The translations under genes were made by a program, and so were the position numbers. Under the pieces are notes generated by a model, which was given only the letters and a program-made list of their open reading frames with translations, was not told the origin of the DNA and made no database searches. Source: Acanthosepion pharaonis (taxonomy: Eukaryota > Mollusca > Cephalopoda > Sepiida > Sepiidae). Taken from it: a stretch of DNA of 64,000 nucleotides. Shown here in pieces: positions 22,832-34,615 of this stretch. Numbering within the stretch: position 1 is the stretch's first letter; the number at the start of each line of letters is the position of its first letter. The DNA is taken from positions 7,712,501 through 7,776,500 of the forward strand of contig CAHIKZ030001813.1 in the NCBI GenBank assembly GCA_903632075.3. The letters run 5' to 3'.

Positions 22832-22990
22832 TGCTTCATTTCCCAAGATAAACTTCGCCTTCTCTAACCTTCTACCTTTGTGTCCTGGAGTAACAAGGTG
22901 CCGAACAGTTTTCACGTACGATTTCATTTAAACGTCTTTTTTCACTGTTCCTTGGACTGTTATAGCTGAAACTTCTCTCTCACGTGCCAA
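22829..22990 (-). pseudogene. Duplicated fragment of a Tc1-like transposase
   Basis: Direct copy of 23648-23815 with small differences. It carries the same 'gtaacaaggtgccgaacag' segment, whose minus-strand reading corresponds to the 'RHLVTPRHKG' part of the transposase N-terminal half. It is too short to encode a domain and exists only through the internal duplication of the element. Confidence 0.7.
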
Positions 22991-23214
22991 ATAGTCCCAT
23001 TGTCAGATTAAGGTTTGTATCTTACATATGATTAAAGATATCTTAGTGGAATTCTCCGATGATTTTGTAAAACTATTGGACTCTACTGCGAAGAATAAGA
23101 ATGTATAATTACTATCCAAGCTTAACTGAATAATCGTGATAAAATCGACAAAAATGAAAATGGCATATTTATCGTTAATTAAGCATAACTAAAGATCAGA
23201 AAATAAATTAGTCA

Positions 23215-23221
<7 letters not shown>

Positions 23222-23274
<53 letters not shown>

Positions 23275-23276
23275 GC

Positions 23277-23307
<31 letters not shown>
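23222..23307. repeat. (TA)n hairpin in block A, copy 2
   Basis: Two TA tracts (23222-23271 and 23279-23307) separated by 'aaatgcgaca'. The second tract is followed by 'tgtcgcattt', so 'aaatgcgaca-(TA)n-tgtcgcattt' is a perfect palindrome with (TA)n as loop. Confidence 0.9.
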
Positions 23308-23310
<3 letters not shown>

Positions 23311-23596
23311 GCATTTTAAAACACATCCTAGATATGTAAATGTTTGTACCTGCTTAATATTTACCTTTCTTTTCTACCTTCTTTAAGAGGTCCTGTAGTT
23401 TCCTTTTCCGTCTAATATCATGATAATATCTTTGACCCACATCGCTAAATAAGTAATCAAGTAACATAAGAATATTTTCAACAGCGTCAATGAAACTTGA
23501 GAAACGATTTGTTGCGAACTGCTAATTGAATATGACATGTATATAACACAGTTCCAGGTCACTCGGCTTCATTGAGTAAAGAAATGTTCAGCATCA

Positions 23597-23599
<3 letters not shown>

Positions 23600-23647
<48 letters not shown>
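23600..23647. repeat. (TA)n before block B, copy 2
   Basis: About 24 TA units. Confidence 0.95.
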
Positions 23648-23651
<4 letters not shown>

Positions 23652-24080
23652 GGCTGCTTCATTTCCTAATGTATTCAAGATAAACAACATTCTACCTTTG
23701 TGTCTTGGAGTAACAAGGTGCCGAACAGGTTTCAAGTACGATTTCATTTACACGTCTTTTTTCACTGTTCTTTGGACTGTTATAGCTGAAACTTCTCTCA
23801 CGTGCCAAACATCTTATGCATTGAGTTGAATCTTTTTTCTATTTGAACACTGTAGCACTAAGTTGAAATGATGATCCTTCTTAATGTTGTGACCTCCCGA
23901 TTCAATACTGCTCTCTTCTTCTCCCTGTTTTTAAACTTATTCTCCGTTCTCTTGATGGTTCTTGAATGGACTTGGAAGATGGAAGCCAGAGTGTAAATTT
24001 TGGTACCTTTATTGAAGGACTAATTGATCATCTCCTTCTCACCATTGCTCAGTTGGAAAGGTATAGTTGGTCTGGCACAA
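23648..24080 (-). pseudogene. Tc1-like transposase, N-terminal half relic
   Basis: Read on the minus strand from about 24075: 'LSNGEKEMIN' then 'YTLASIFQVHSRTIKRTENK', which matches the paired-like DNA-binding region of Tc1 transposases (LS.gEk..Iv......vy.ia.il.vh.rTIkRt). Next come 'VLNREVTTLRRIII', a decayed second helix region, and 'YLKPVRHLVTPRHKGRML' (23690-23745), matching the linker 'kP.lTpkHrkaRL'. The catalytic DDE half should follow towards lower coordinates, but (TA)n and the duplicated A block lie there instead. At least two frame changes occur. The call rests on ordered short matches; subfamily is not assignable. Confidence 0.65.
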
Positions 24081-24293
24081 AACGATGTTAACCTGTTTTC
24101 ATTCTAGGTGAATATCTCAAAGGATTTTTCAGTGATTTTTCTCGAAAAAAAATTTGTCAAGAGGGCTAAACGTCGTCTCTGAAAATCTGGAAAAAAGAAA
24201 CTCAATTAGTTTATTGGATTTAGATATTAAACATTTTGTGGCATGGACACTCATGCTGTAATACGATTTGGACAATTTTGCTGTTACACTCGG

Positions 24294-26265
24294 TACATAG
24301 TGTTCATAATTTTTCAGTACAATTTTTAAAAATCATAAACACTGGAAGACCGATGATAAATCTACAGTGTATTTTGAAACATATACTTAGATGAAACATA
24401 CTTAGCGACATACAACATGGTTTCCTTTGATTGAACGCATCAAAAATCGACTATTTGTTTTCAAGGCGTTTTGTGTTTGCTTAAATTAACACTAACACAA
24501 AGCGTCTTGAAATGTTTGTTTTTGAAATTTAATATTAGAATGTATCGATATTATAAAGAGGATCTATTTTATATAATGATATAAAATCAATGGTTTTATA
24601 TTCTGATAGGAGCTGCGACCTAAGAAACTTTAAAAACTGCTAATGAAGCAAAAGAATTTTAAAAAGATGACCCCAGTGTTTACGAGTGAACAGAATTATT
24701 GACGTAATATCAGTAACATCATCGAAATGAGTTCTTATTGTTCAATACTTCATTGTATTGTAAACATCAAAAATTGTTAAATTGTAACATGGTGGTCATT
24801 TTCAGTTTTCTCTATTACCTTTTATGATATGCGATTTCCTAATCCAAAAGCTTTTGTTATTGTCATTAGCAAATAAAAGCGTTTACAATATTATTTGTAT
24901 AAATAACGTATAATATATGGGCAAAGATGCTCACTATTACCTACACGAAACACCTAAATTGTGGGTCTGTAGGATGAAGGATATTTTGACAATGAAATGA
25001 TTGTAGAAATACGTTGTACTGAAACCGTTATTTATTGCAACGACTTGATTCTCAGCATGCTCCACCGAATCTATGCAGTAGTCGAAAGCAAGAAGGTCTT
25101 AAAAAACTCTGACCGCTGATCTATTTGTCTTGAAAACGAATAGAGAAAATCGTGGCGCACAATTTGGTGAGTAAATTCTAGTCATTCTTTCATATAGTAC
25201 GCGTTACTGTATTGTTTTCTAAAATTATAAGATAGTGAAATCGCAAAGTGGTCTTAAAATTTGGTTAATGTTTGTAAGTTATATTGTTAGATTTAAGTCG
25301 TGCTTCCATAATTGCCTGCAAAAAATATCTTATTAATTCTGTGCTATCAATATATTTTGTTAAAAGACCATTAGCCTGATGAGGAAAGGATAGTCTCATC
25401 CGTACTTCCCAACATAAGTCAGAGCATTACAAGCGTTGAGTTGTATATAAATCAAGACAAACTTCTGTCCATTGTAGATAAAGGTGAAGATAAACTAATA
25501 CAGAGTGGTACTAGCGCAGATTCATGATGAGCAAGTGTGTGTAACACAGTAAGCAATCACAGAACCTTAAGCGCTTTACACTAAATCTTTCTTCGGTTAA
25601 TATATTTGCATTCCCTTCATCCCTTGGTATACAAGTGACAGAAAGAATTTTTCCTTCATCTAGGCAGAGGAATGTTTTAAGAGTTCTTACTTACTTACGT
25701 CTGCTGTTGGAAGATGAATCCACGCTCGTATTAAATGTATTATTAAATGTATCCGTTAAAGATAGATGGTCGCTTCACGTTTAAAATTAAAACGTCTATA
25801 TGATTTATTTTTGAGCTATCAGAAATTAGACTTTTAAGGCTCTACGAAAGGTATCTCGTTTTTAGTGACTTTATCGCCGGCGTAACGTGAATTCCTTCTG
25901 TCTGCTCTACAAATATTTTCATTGCAACTGCTCTGACAAGCTTTCCTTGGTGCATCTATAACGAATTTAAGCATGCTACATGAGTGACAACTAGGTCTTA
26001 ACGTCTCAACTAGATAGATGCAACCGCCACTTCTGCACTAATGTTTTTTTCCAAGCACTTCCCGCCTGAGGGACTACCGATTTATCACTTCCCTGATATG
26101 TACAATCTTCAGAAATGTAACTGCAATATCAATCTATCTATCTTCTATCTTCTTGGACCTTGTTTCTTTCCTAAATTCTTCCTATTTTCAATCATTTCAT
26201 TCTCTTTCACTCCATGTAAATTCCCGCGTTCTTGCTTGGAGTGAAACACGATGAATGTACATCTA
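24294..26265. other. No gene; one short inverted repeat
   Basis: AT-rich sequence. A 19-bp-arm inverted repeat ('tttcaaggcgttttgtgtt' against 'aacacaaagcgtcttgaaa') sits at 24459-24512. Nothing else is nameable. Confidence 0.45.
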
Positions 26266-27821
26266 CAGTTGTGGACAGAATTATTACCCGCCTTCCAAAA
26301 TTACAAATAAATTTACATGGAAACTTCATGTGCATTTTACACAAATGGTGAAATAATGGATTTGAAAGAATATGCAGCAACGCCCACAACAATATATTTA
26401 TTTCAATATCAAAGAATATTACAAAAAAAAAAAAGTTTTAAAAAATGTAACATAGGACAGAATTATTGTTCCTCTTGCCACTATAATCAATTGTGCAACA
26501 TTTAATTTTAGTTATTCCCTTTAATTATGTTTCATAGTTACTTACAAGATAACTGCATACACTTATATAAATTTTCTACATTCTTCCTTGGCAATAGGTT
26601 CTAGTCTCTCCAAAATTCAAAGGATTTATTTCTTTTATCTTTTTCTTCAAATATACTCATGAATTTCCAATGTACTATAGGTCAGGATATTCTGCGGGGT
26701 ACACAAATACCTTAAATTTGCTGTCAACTAAGTACATTGTAACAATTCGTGTCATGTGTTTCAGATCATTGTAATGCTGGAACGTCCAGTGGCTCGCTCA
26801 AGAAAGATTTCGTGCACTTTGTTTTATATTATATTTAAGAATATCCAAATACCCTATACACTCACTAGTTCTCCTGCTTCAGAAACAGCAAATGATTCTA
26901 CCACCATGCTTAATTGGCGGAAGAGTATTTTTGGGGGGTTTGCTAGCTTCATTCTTCATACATAGCAAGAGTTCATATGGTCAAATAATTCTAATTAATT
27001 TCATCTAATCATAAAACAGAGATCCAATATTTACCCCATGTTCTAGATGGTCTCTAGAATAAACTAATCTGCATTTTAGGTGTTTGGCCTTAAGCAAGGG
27101 AGCTATCCTTGGACAACAAGCTCGAAGTCCTGCTCGATGAAAACATCTAGTGATTATCTTCGTGGGTATATTTAACTCTGATGTCTTTACATAATTGACA
27201 ATCCTTAATTGAGGATTTTCGTGACATCTCTAACAAATTTCATTTCCATCCTCTCAGAAATTAATCGTTTTCTGGCAGTTTTTAATTTATTTTCAACACA
27301 ATGAGCCTCGTTGTACTACATGATAATGCTACGAATTGTCAATATAGGAACATTTAAACACTTGGAATGTGTTGTTATTTCATCACCTTGTATGTACGTA
27401 TCAACGACTTTCATTCAGAACTTCTTGTCAAGTTCAGCCGTCTTCGTCATGGTTGCTTGACAAATGAGTTATCGTGGTACGTGGCACGCACAAATTTACT
27501 TCTTCATTACCTTTTAGAACCTTACAGAATCGGGTCAATACTATTCATTTTCAGAAAGGGTTTCAATTAAATGTCAAATAACAATTAAAATTTAATTTTA
27601 ATAATATCCATAAGTCAGCGAATAATTGTGGACTGCACCAATTTTTAGAGAGGTATATAACTATGAATACAATAGGTGGGAACTTTTAAAAATTTAACGA
27701 ATTATTCAAAACTAAATACAGAATCAAACATTGATGGTGAATTCAATAAGTACTTGGAAATATTCGCATTTCCTTAGTAAATATGCAAACATTCAGGATG
27801 AGCGAATAATTCTATCCACAA

Positions 27822-27828
<7 letters not shown>
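26266..27828 (-). mobile_element. Tc1-like DD34E-type transposon with IR/DR ends
   Basis: About 1.56 kb between TA dinucleotides (26264-26265 and 27829-27830). The outer ends read 'cagttgtggacagaattatt' at left and the matching 'ttgtggatagaattatt' on the other strand at right. Inner repeats lie about 180 bp inside each end ('aggacagaattatt' at 26454-26467; 'aataattgtggact' at 27620-27633). The right end merges with (TA)n. The arms are about 210 bp, the same architecture as the element at 2260-3828 but with a different repeat sequence. Confidence 0.85.
26480..27450 (-). pseudogene. Tc1-like transposase pseudogene
   Basis: About 320 codons, close to the normal 340. Minus-strand reading from 27450 starts 'MTKTAELDKKF', then 'VVDTYIQGDEITTHSKCLNV' (helix-turn-helix), 'KTARKRLISERMEMKFVRDV', then 'HRAG'-equivalent linker and 'LLKAKHLKM'-like text, a trace of 'LEHGVN', the 'IKHGGR' box (about 26880-26900), 'QSARNLS' + 'ASHWTFQHYNDLKH' (the QqDNDPKH box, second Asp kept in altered context), 'VFVYPAEYPDL' (the vLeWPsqSPDL box), 'VYLKKKIKEINPLNF' and a C-terminal 'CSYLVSNYET'. 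The first Asp region and the Glu of 'NPIENLW' are lost. Many stops and frame changes are present. The order and spacing leave little doubt on family. Confidence 0.85.

Positions 27829-27907
<79 letters not shown>
27829..27907. repeat. (TA)n(TG)n compound microsatellite
   Basis: About 26 TA units then 13 TG units, directly at the right end of the Tc1-like element. Confidence 0.95.
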
Positions 27908-30640
27908 CAAAACGGAGAGTAATTACATCATTTCCAGTCAAATATTGTTTTAGAATTTTTAATCAAAGTTTGAAAATGCAAAATTATAATTTCTTTAGTA
28001 TATACTGAATTTAGGTAATCGTTGACACGACGTATAATATATAGAAATATAGATAATTTCTTACCTTTTTTGTTCTGCAGAAATTGCTATATTTTCAGAA
28101 TTATATTCGTCAGATAACTTGTTTCACTCTACGTGAAAAAGTTGATATTCATTGATCTAGCAACCATTGCTATTGTAAGATTTTTTTAAAAAGTCATTCT
28201 ATTCGGGCAGGTTTTCAGAAAAAAATATTTTTCACAAGACTTGTAGATGTTACCGCCTTTTCCAGTATCGATGGGAGTTTCCTTCCTAACGTTTTGTTTG
28301 AAATAGTGCGGAAAGTCAGCATCTGCATTAAGTCATTATCTTCTGTTTGAATTCGTTTCAGACGCTATTCCTTTTAGTTTTCACCGCTTTTGAAAGTCCT
28401 CATTTTATTTCTCTTCTGCTATTTGCTACTATTCTTTTCAATTTTTTTATGTCTATGAGATCTTATGAACAGTTGTCTGTTATTAGAGTTAAGATAAATC
28501 ATTTGCTTGAATCCAATTCCAATCTTTGTCTTACAATACGGTTTTATATATCTGATAGTTTAGATATTTCTGAACAGGCAGTACTTCATACATGACAACC
28601 ATATTGGGCAGGAGCCTAAAGGGGGTTCGTATTTGAATAATTTTGTTTTGTATCATCTTACAGTTTAGTGTCTTTCATATATTAAAATTCCTGAGAGTGC
28701 ATTTAAGAAATCTTTTGGAAATCTATATAGTAAATATTTCCTTTCTTTTGAAAATCCTTTCAGTCTTATTTGGGCAAAATTCTTTAATTCAAAACTCTTG
28801 AACATATACACTTCTAATGCAATTTCTTAACAACCATAGACAAAGTTAATATAGAAATTGATCTGTAGGGCCACATATCACTTATAAAGGCCATCATTCC
28901 AAATCCTTATGAATACCTATTCATAACAGTGAAATGATCTTACGTGTAATTCAGTGTCAATAATATAGTGCCATCGTTTTGAAATCATTATTAAATTGAA
29001 ATGACTCATGCCACGCCATTATCTATCATAGCCTTGCAATAGGTCCCATCATATATGCAAGGTTACATGGGTCAGACTTATGTCATTCAAAGTTTTGCCG
29101 GGCTTATGGCCTTCGCTTAGATAAAGATTATTATTCAATATGATAGTCCACAAGCTCTTAGTGATAAGCTATTGTTGAAATTGATATAAGGAAATGAGGA
29201 TGTTGCAGAATGTATGATTGCGTGCCATTTGCACTTGTTGCAAATTGAATTCAATTGGATGTAGATGCCTTAACATCAGTGCTGATGACCTGAAATTGAT
29301 TTACAAGTAAGAGGTATGTTCAAAAAGATGCACCACAGGAAATTCCTGAATATGTCTCTATGGAAATGTGAACGGGATTCTCACTCGTATAAAAGACGAG
29401 GTTTTGAAACGTTCCTGAAAAATGGAATTATAAGGAAATCCATTATGATATCATTTTATTTTTTTCTGCATTAATTCATCAACATCAAAAAAAATCTAAA
29501 CAACCATGCCATTGGTCTCGGGCATTCATATAAACCACAAAGAATTGATTGTCCTGGAAATTTGACCACATCAATGTCACATTTTTTACGTCATTGTTTC
29601 AAATTATATACCGTTCAATCATTATTTAAGTTTAATAAATACGACAAAGACAATGTGACGTTAAAGTAGATGTCTAATAATTTGCAATCAAAATTCTCGC
29701 AATGTTTCCCCTATTTAATGAGGAATAAACAGGAGTATTGTTATTTAGACTATTTATATTATTTTGTTGTTATCACATGATTCCAGCTGTTTTGACCTAC
29801 GACCTTCCTCAGGCGCATATCGATATGGCTAACCGACAGTGAATACTGAGATGAAACCATTATTGATTCTTCAGGGGAAGTCTCTCTCTGTTCCACTCTC
29901 AAGAGATATCATCTAGATCTTATTTTTATTTACTACTGTTAAGTGATTGTTCGCCTGTTACCAATGACTGCAAGAATACACTAACCGACGCAGGGATTGA
30001 AATCACAACCACTGTGCCTGTAAATTCACAAACCAAAATTCACAGCGATTATTTTGTTAGTCTTTGGCTACTACTTATCAAAAAACCTTTCGTTATAAGC
30101 TTTTAGTGCTCCTTCGGTCTAATAATTTGATTAATCTATGATTAAATTCCTCTGCATCTTAGAAGATTTGTCATTCATTGCTTGAACTGGACTCTTTCCA
30201 TCTTCGAGTAACCATTCCTTTAACTTAACTTTGATTTCCGGATTGTATTAAAATCAGTTTTCATTTTCAGTTATTATTCGCCTCAGAAAAAAACGCACTA
30301 TGTTGATCCTGTCCGTTTAAATTCTAATTTTAAAGCCCCGTTCTTCTCAGTCGCTTATATTGGAGCCTGAGCCATGGCGCTCAACATGCAGACAATTTGT
30401 TCAAATATAACTTTTTCGGATTAATGTTTATGGGCTGAAATAAATGGGAAGTCTAGCGTGTTAATTATTATTTCTAATGTTAATTATCTATTGCACTCAA
30501 ATTGTAAATAACGTTGAGTTTTCCGTTATAGAATAACGTTAACACATTTCCGAATCTTGAATCCCATTCATTTCCATCGTTTATTTATCGATTTGTTAAT
30601 AGCTGATTTTTTTTTCAAGGAATTATCCCCAAGAAAACAT
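27908..30640. other. No gene supported
   Basis: 2.7 kb of AT-rich sequence. An 82-codon ORF at 28347-28595 has no recognisable domain. Near 29785-29815 the minus strand contains CUGAGGA followed by AAAAC, a possible vestige of the hammerhead core seen elsewhere, but the stems do not pair. Confidence 0.35.
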
Positions 30641-30930
30641 ACGGCTTGTAATGCCGATCCTCGTCCGATCACTGAAGTTCAGCAACGATGAACCTGGTCA
30701 TTACATTGATGAGTGACAGCATGGAAATAGCAGGTGCTATGAACCTGGATCCGAGGGTGCTGTGATGGATAACGGCTCCGGATGAGAAATTGGAGAGCTG
30801 AGTTCGAATTTCTGAAGAATTCATTATCTGCACCTACACCCAATTACCATTGGAAAGGAATGAAACGACGTCTTCTTCCTCCCTGCTATGGATTAAAAAC
30901 AAGAATGACTGTTCTATAGTCTTGATTGTC
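30641..30930 (+). mobile_element. 5S/tRNA chimeric SINE, copy 4
   Basis: The 5S-like head (30641-30760) is the best preserved: 'ctcgtccgatcactgaagtt', 'cagcaacgatgaacctggtc', then 'gatgagtgacagc' and 'caggtgctatg'. The tRNA-like segment has box A 'gtgatggataacggc' and box B 'gagttcgaatttc' (30770-30815). The far 3' tail seen in copies 1-3 is absent or decayed. Confidence 0.85.
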
Positions 30931-32256
30931 AACTAGTCTATTACAGAAAGTAAAGGCAGTCTAATGCAGGAATTCTTCTTCCAAGTGAATCATGAATCAC
31001 AAAGATATATGATCGCCCAAGTGGGCATCACTCCTGAAACCTAAAGAAGTAATTGCCATAAACGTTTTTTCAAAGCACTAATAATGTATTCAGTTCCAAC
31101 CAAATTCTTAAATTCTGTCATAGTTTTTGCTTCCATGTTGTCAGAAGACATCACAAGAAAGTGTTTTTTGCAACTGGCCTGATCTACAATTCATTACGTA
31201 GAAATAACTTCAGTTCATAAAGAGTAAGTCATACTTTAGTTTCTTGCGTAGAAATTAAAAAAAAAAATATATATCTTCGTTTTTCCATATAATTTGTTAA
31301 TGTCGCTCATGTTGCTATTTTCAAAATATACATAGACTGATGAATCAACATCCTTTTTTATATCTATTGTAACTACGGTATCTTTCAAAACATGAATCCA
31401 TAAAAAGCAATGGCTTCAAAACATGAATTCTAAATGAATTATGTTATAAATTATTATATCATATTTTATATCTTTTCATCTGTTTTCAAAATAAACCGAA
31501 ACAAAAATAACACATTTCTGAATATTAATTTCAAACCTTCTATAAGAATCACACACTGATATGCAGTTTATCTAACATAATTATTAACTTAGGACTTGCG
31601 AAAAAGAAGAAATTATCTTTCTTATGACACCTAGTAATTTTTTTCCGGTAAAAAATATTTAATAAACTCGGGCGAGTCTGTGTAAAAAAAATAAAAAAAA
31701 TATAAAAAAGGATGTCGCAAACAGTAAAGAAGGAAATGAAGCTGGACTTAATGACTGTTAAATACACTCTTTAGTCAATAACTCTGAAATACGTACATGC
31801 GCCTGACTTTCGGGAAGAAAAGAAAAATGTGTTAACGATTAATGCCATCACTTTCCTGTACCTCAAATATAGGCAACGCAGTTGTCACTTTTTAGTCTTG
31901 CCTTGATATTACTTTCTTTGTTGTAAATGTGGCAATGCTAGTGAATTATTTCAGTAGGTTCTTGTTTTGAACGTCTTCTGCGACTTAACCACACTCCATA
32001 TATTTTTTTTTATTTTCATTTCACCCGAATCAAGGCAATAAAACCAATAATGCGAAAGGGCTTACTAAGTGTGAAATAATGAGAAAAGAAAACATTATTA
32101 AGGAGATAGAAGATGAATGAAGAGAATTTAAGAAACAGAATATCATGACTGGTATTGCATTTAATTTTTTAAAAATCAAAGTTGTCTGGAAAGTAAAAAG
32201 CCAGAAGAAATTTGAACAAGTGACAAGTACGACAGTGTTAGTATAGAAATAACGAT
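30931..32256. other. No gene seen
   Basis: AT-rich sequence without recognisable elements. Confidence 0.4.
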
Positions 32257-32281
32257 TATATATATATATATATATATATAA
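32257..32281. repeat. (TA)12 microsatellite
   Basis: Left flank of the palindrome at 32304-32510. Confidence 0.95.
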
Positions 32282-32303
32282 AGAAATGGACAAAGTCCGA
32301 CAA

Positions 32304-32504
32304 TTTATTTATTAAAGACATTTTTATGTTTAATGTTCTTTTTTATAGATACAAGTATTTAAGTAAATGCTCTGTTTATAATAAACAGCATTAACATTTC
32401 AGGCCGGTAAATGCTATTTAATACTGTTTATTATAAACAGAGCATTTACTTAAATACTTGTATCTATAAAAAAGAACGTTAAACATAAAAAAAAAATGTC
32501 TTTA

Positions 32505-32510
<6 letters not shown>
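32304..32510. repeat. Large palindrome, ~86-bp arms, between (TA)n tracts
   Basis: The left arm (32304-32388) and right arm (32424-32510) are near-perfect reverse complements ('gtatttaagtaaatgctctg' pairs with 'cagagcatttacttaaatac', and so on) around a 35-nt spacer 'cattaacatttcaggccggt...'. (TA)n lies 22 bp to the left and directly at the right end. No ORF. It looks like a MITE or foldback element. Confidence 0.92.

Positions 32511-32544
<34 letters not shown>
32511..32544. repeat. (TA)n microsatellite
   Basis: Right flank of the palindrome. Confidence 0.95.
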
Positions 32545-32546
<2 letters not shown>

Positions 32547-33528
32547 CTAATTGTAAAACGACGAGACCTATGTGCTCATCTAGTACAGCCCTTACATTGG
32601 TAAAACTGATGTACCACTAATGAAAGTTGATCAGCACAGTGAAGCTAATGGGAACATTCCTGAAGCCTCAGACGCAAGGTTAGGATTGATTCTTCTTCTT
32701 AGAATTTATATAAGCCAGCAATTGGTCTAGATATTGAAAAAATAGTCAGTTCCTAGTACTATTCCAGAAATCACCAGTTTATCCCGCTAAGCGCCATCTT
32801 TACATGAGTCAGGGTTACATATTGGATGAAAATTATTAAAAAAAAATTAAAAAAATAGTTACTGTTTTTCCAGCTAGCCAAAGTCGGAAACATGACAACA
32901 ATATTCATCTTTAGTAGGTTTGACAATGGATACTGAGATACCATCCAGGAAAAACGAATTGCCGAACAGTAGAATGTGAATGCATATAAAATCGAAGCTA
33001 GGTTTTATTCCAACTTCCGGTACGAGTATGTTACACAACATTGTAATAAGTTCAACAATACGAGATCGAAGACCAAGCAAATTAATCCTGGAAACACTTT
33101 AGGTTAGCATGGAAATAAATAATTACTACCGTGAACTCGTCGCCAGAAGTATCTGTAAAATGTATCTGTAGCACTCAATAGCCAACAGGAAAAAATATCT
33201 TCTACTGAAATCCATTATCTCCGAATGTCTTCATAGTCTTCATCATTGGATCAACAGCAAAGTATTGAATTAAACATTGCTTGGAAATGGCGGACACAAG
33301 GTCCTTTTTAAATGTCAGTCTCTTCTAAGTAAATGTGAGCAACGTAAATATTTATCACGAATTCTATAGCATATTAAAATGTTTTGCGTGAAAACTGAAC
33401 CGGCAAAGGGAATAAAAGATGATTCAACGCTGCATATCAGCAACATTAAACACTTGGAAGTGAAATCTTCATATACAAAAAGACATTGCATAATGTAAAT
33501 TATTTTAACAGATACACACATTATATAA

Positions 33529-33530
<2 letters not shown>
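32545..33530. other. No gene seen
   Basis: AT-rich sequence. Small ORFs (68 and 81 codons) show nothing recognisable. Confidence 0.4.
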
Positions 33531-33597
<67 letters not shown>

Positions 33598-33611
33598 TAT
33601 ATAGATAGATA
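33531..33611. repeat. (CA)n(TA)n(GATA)n microsatellite
   Basis: About 14 CA units, 18 TA units and two to three GATA units. Confidence 0.95.
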
Positions 33612-34090
33612 GTTGTACGTGCATCATATGTCATCGTATTCGAGGGTTTGTGCGTACAGAACAAGACGTTCTGATAAGACTATTACTATTACTATTAAGA
33701 CTCGTGGAAACCGCTCTTGCAGTTAGGCCTATGAATGACCTGCTTTTATATAGTAGTGAATTTGAAAATCTATTCTTATATAATTCGGAGTCCTGTTAGA
33801 TTTTTATTATATGTTTCTTTTCGTTTAGGGGCATAGTAAGTGTAGAAATTGTCCAAATTTATTCGTTCTGAGTACGTTTTCGATAATCTATTAGTTATTT
33901 TCAAGGATTTTGTTTTGCTATTGTTAATTATTGAAAATAAAAATCCGATAGCTATATACGATTAAAAAAATAAAACAGCGAAAATAACTAGAAACTTAAC
34001 CAACCCTTAATAAAGTCAATTACGAGTATGCACTAGCAGTATTAAGAAAATGGTTAACTTTCAATAACTTATGCACCGTTTAAATTATCA
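33612..34090. other. No gene seen
   Basis: AT-rich sequence without recognisable elements. Confidence 0.4.
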
Positions 34091-34159
34091 TTTACCATTT
34101 AAAATTATATAAATTTCTAAAGCCCCCAAATCACTCATCCAGAACTGAAAGCCAACAGA

Positions 34160-34615
34160 CGATGACATCCGTAGACGTAATGACATTTGTTCTTTACAGC
34201 AGCGAATGTTGGACGATTTCCTCAATGATGAAGAACAGACTCGAGGCGACGGAGATGTGGTTTTCTAGAAGTATCCTACAGATATCATGGACCGACCGTG
34301 TGAGCAACGATGAGGTCTTAGAGAGGATACAAACATGGAGGACGCTTATACTTAACATCAGGAAGAGGTATTTGAAGTTCGTGGGACGCATAATGAGGAA
34401 GGAGTGCCTGATACTCCTGGGTCGAATATAAGAAAAGAAAGACATGGAAAAACAACTCATGTCTTACCTAGCGGCCTTAAGCAAGTGGGTGATAGAACGT
34501 AGTCTGAGGGAGGTGGCAGAGAGAAGGAACTTTTTGAGAGCTGCAAGGGGCATGTGGTGAGCTATGATCGCCTACGTCCTGAAAAAAACACGGCACATAG
34601 GCAGAAAGTAATATA
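34160..34615 (+). pseudogene. Non-LTR RT tail relic C
   Basis: The longest clean copy of the C-terminal RT segment. One 89-codon frame (34162-34431) reads 'LYSSECWTISSMMKNRLEA', 'EMWFSRSILQISWTDRVSND', 'EVLERIQTWRTLILNIRKRY' and 'LKFVGRIMRKE'. After a frame change, the 'W.ieRSLrEvAERRNFLRAA' type segment and 'WWAMIAYVLKK' followed by 'HGT'-like text end at about 34600. It is the region after the RT palm of a 5'-truncated insertion. It interrupts one copy of a tandem duplication whose other copy (about 34802-34930) lacks the insert. Confidence 0.85.

Larger units (their letters stand above)
22332..24293 (-). mobile_element. Internally duplicated Tc1-like element
   Basis: Ends are inverted: 'cgagtgtaacagcaaaattg' at 22333-22352 and its reverse complement near 24273-24291, with partial matching for about 30 bp more. 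TA dinucleotides flank both ends (22330-22331 and 24294-24295). A block A-B (A at 22371-22760, B at 22829-22990) is repeated in direct order as A (22988-23422) and B (23648-23815). Both copies are loaded with (TA)n. A transposase N-terminal relic lies at the right end on the minus strand. No catalytic motif is visible, so the element looks like a deletion derivative enlarged by tandem duplication and microsatellite growth. Confidence 0.8.

Noticed and set aside
29780..29820. Third hammerhead motif on the minus strand
   Set aside because: CUGAGGA and AAAAC are present, but stem II (GGUC against GGUC) and stem I do not pair.
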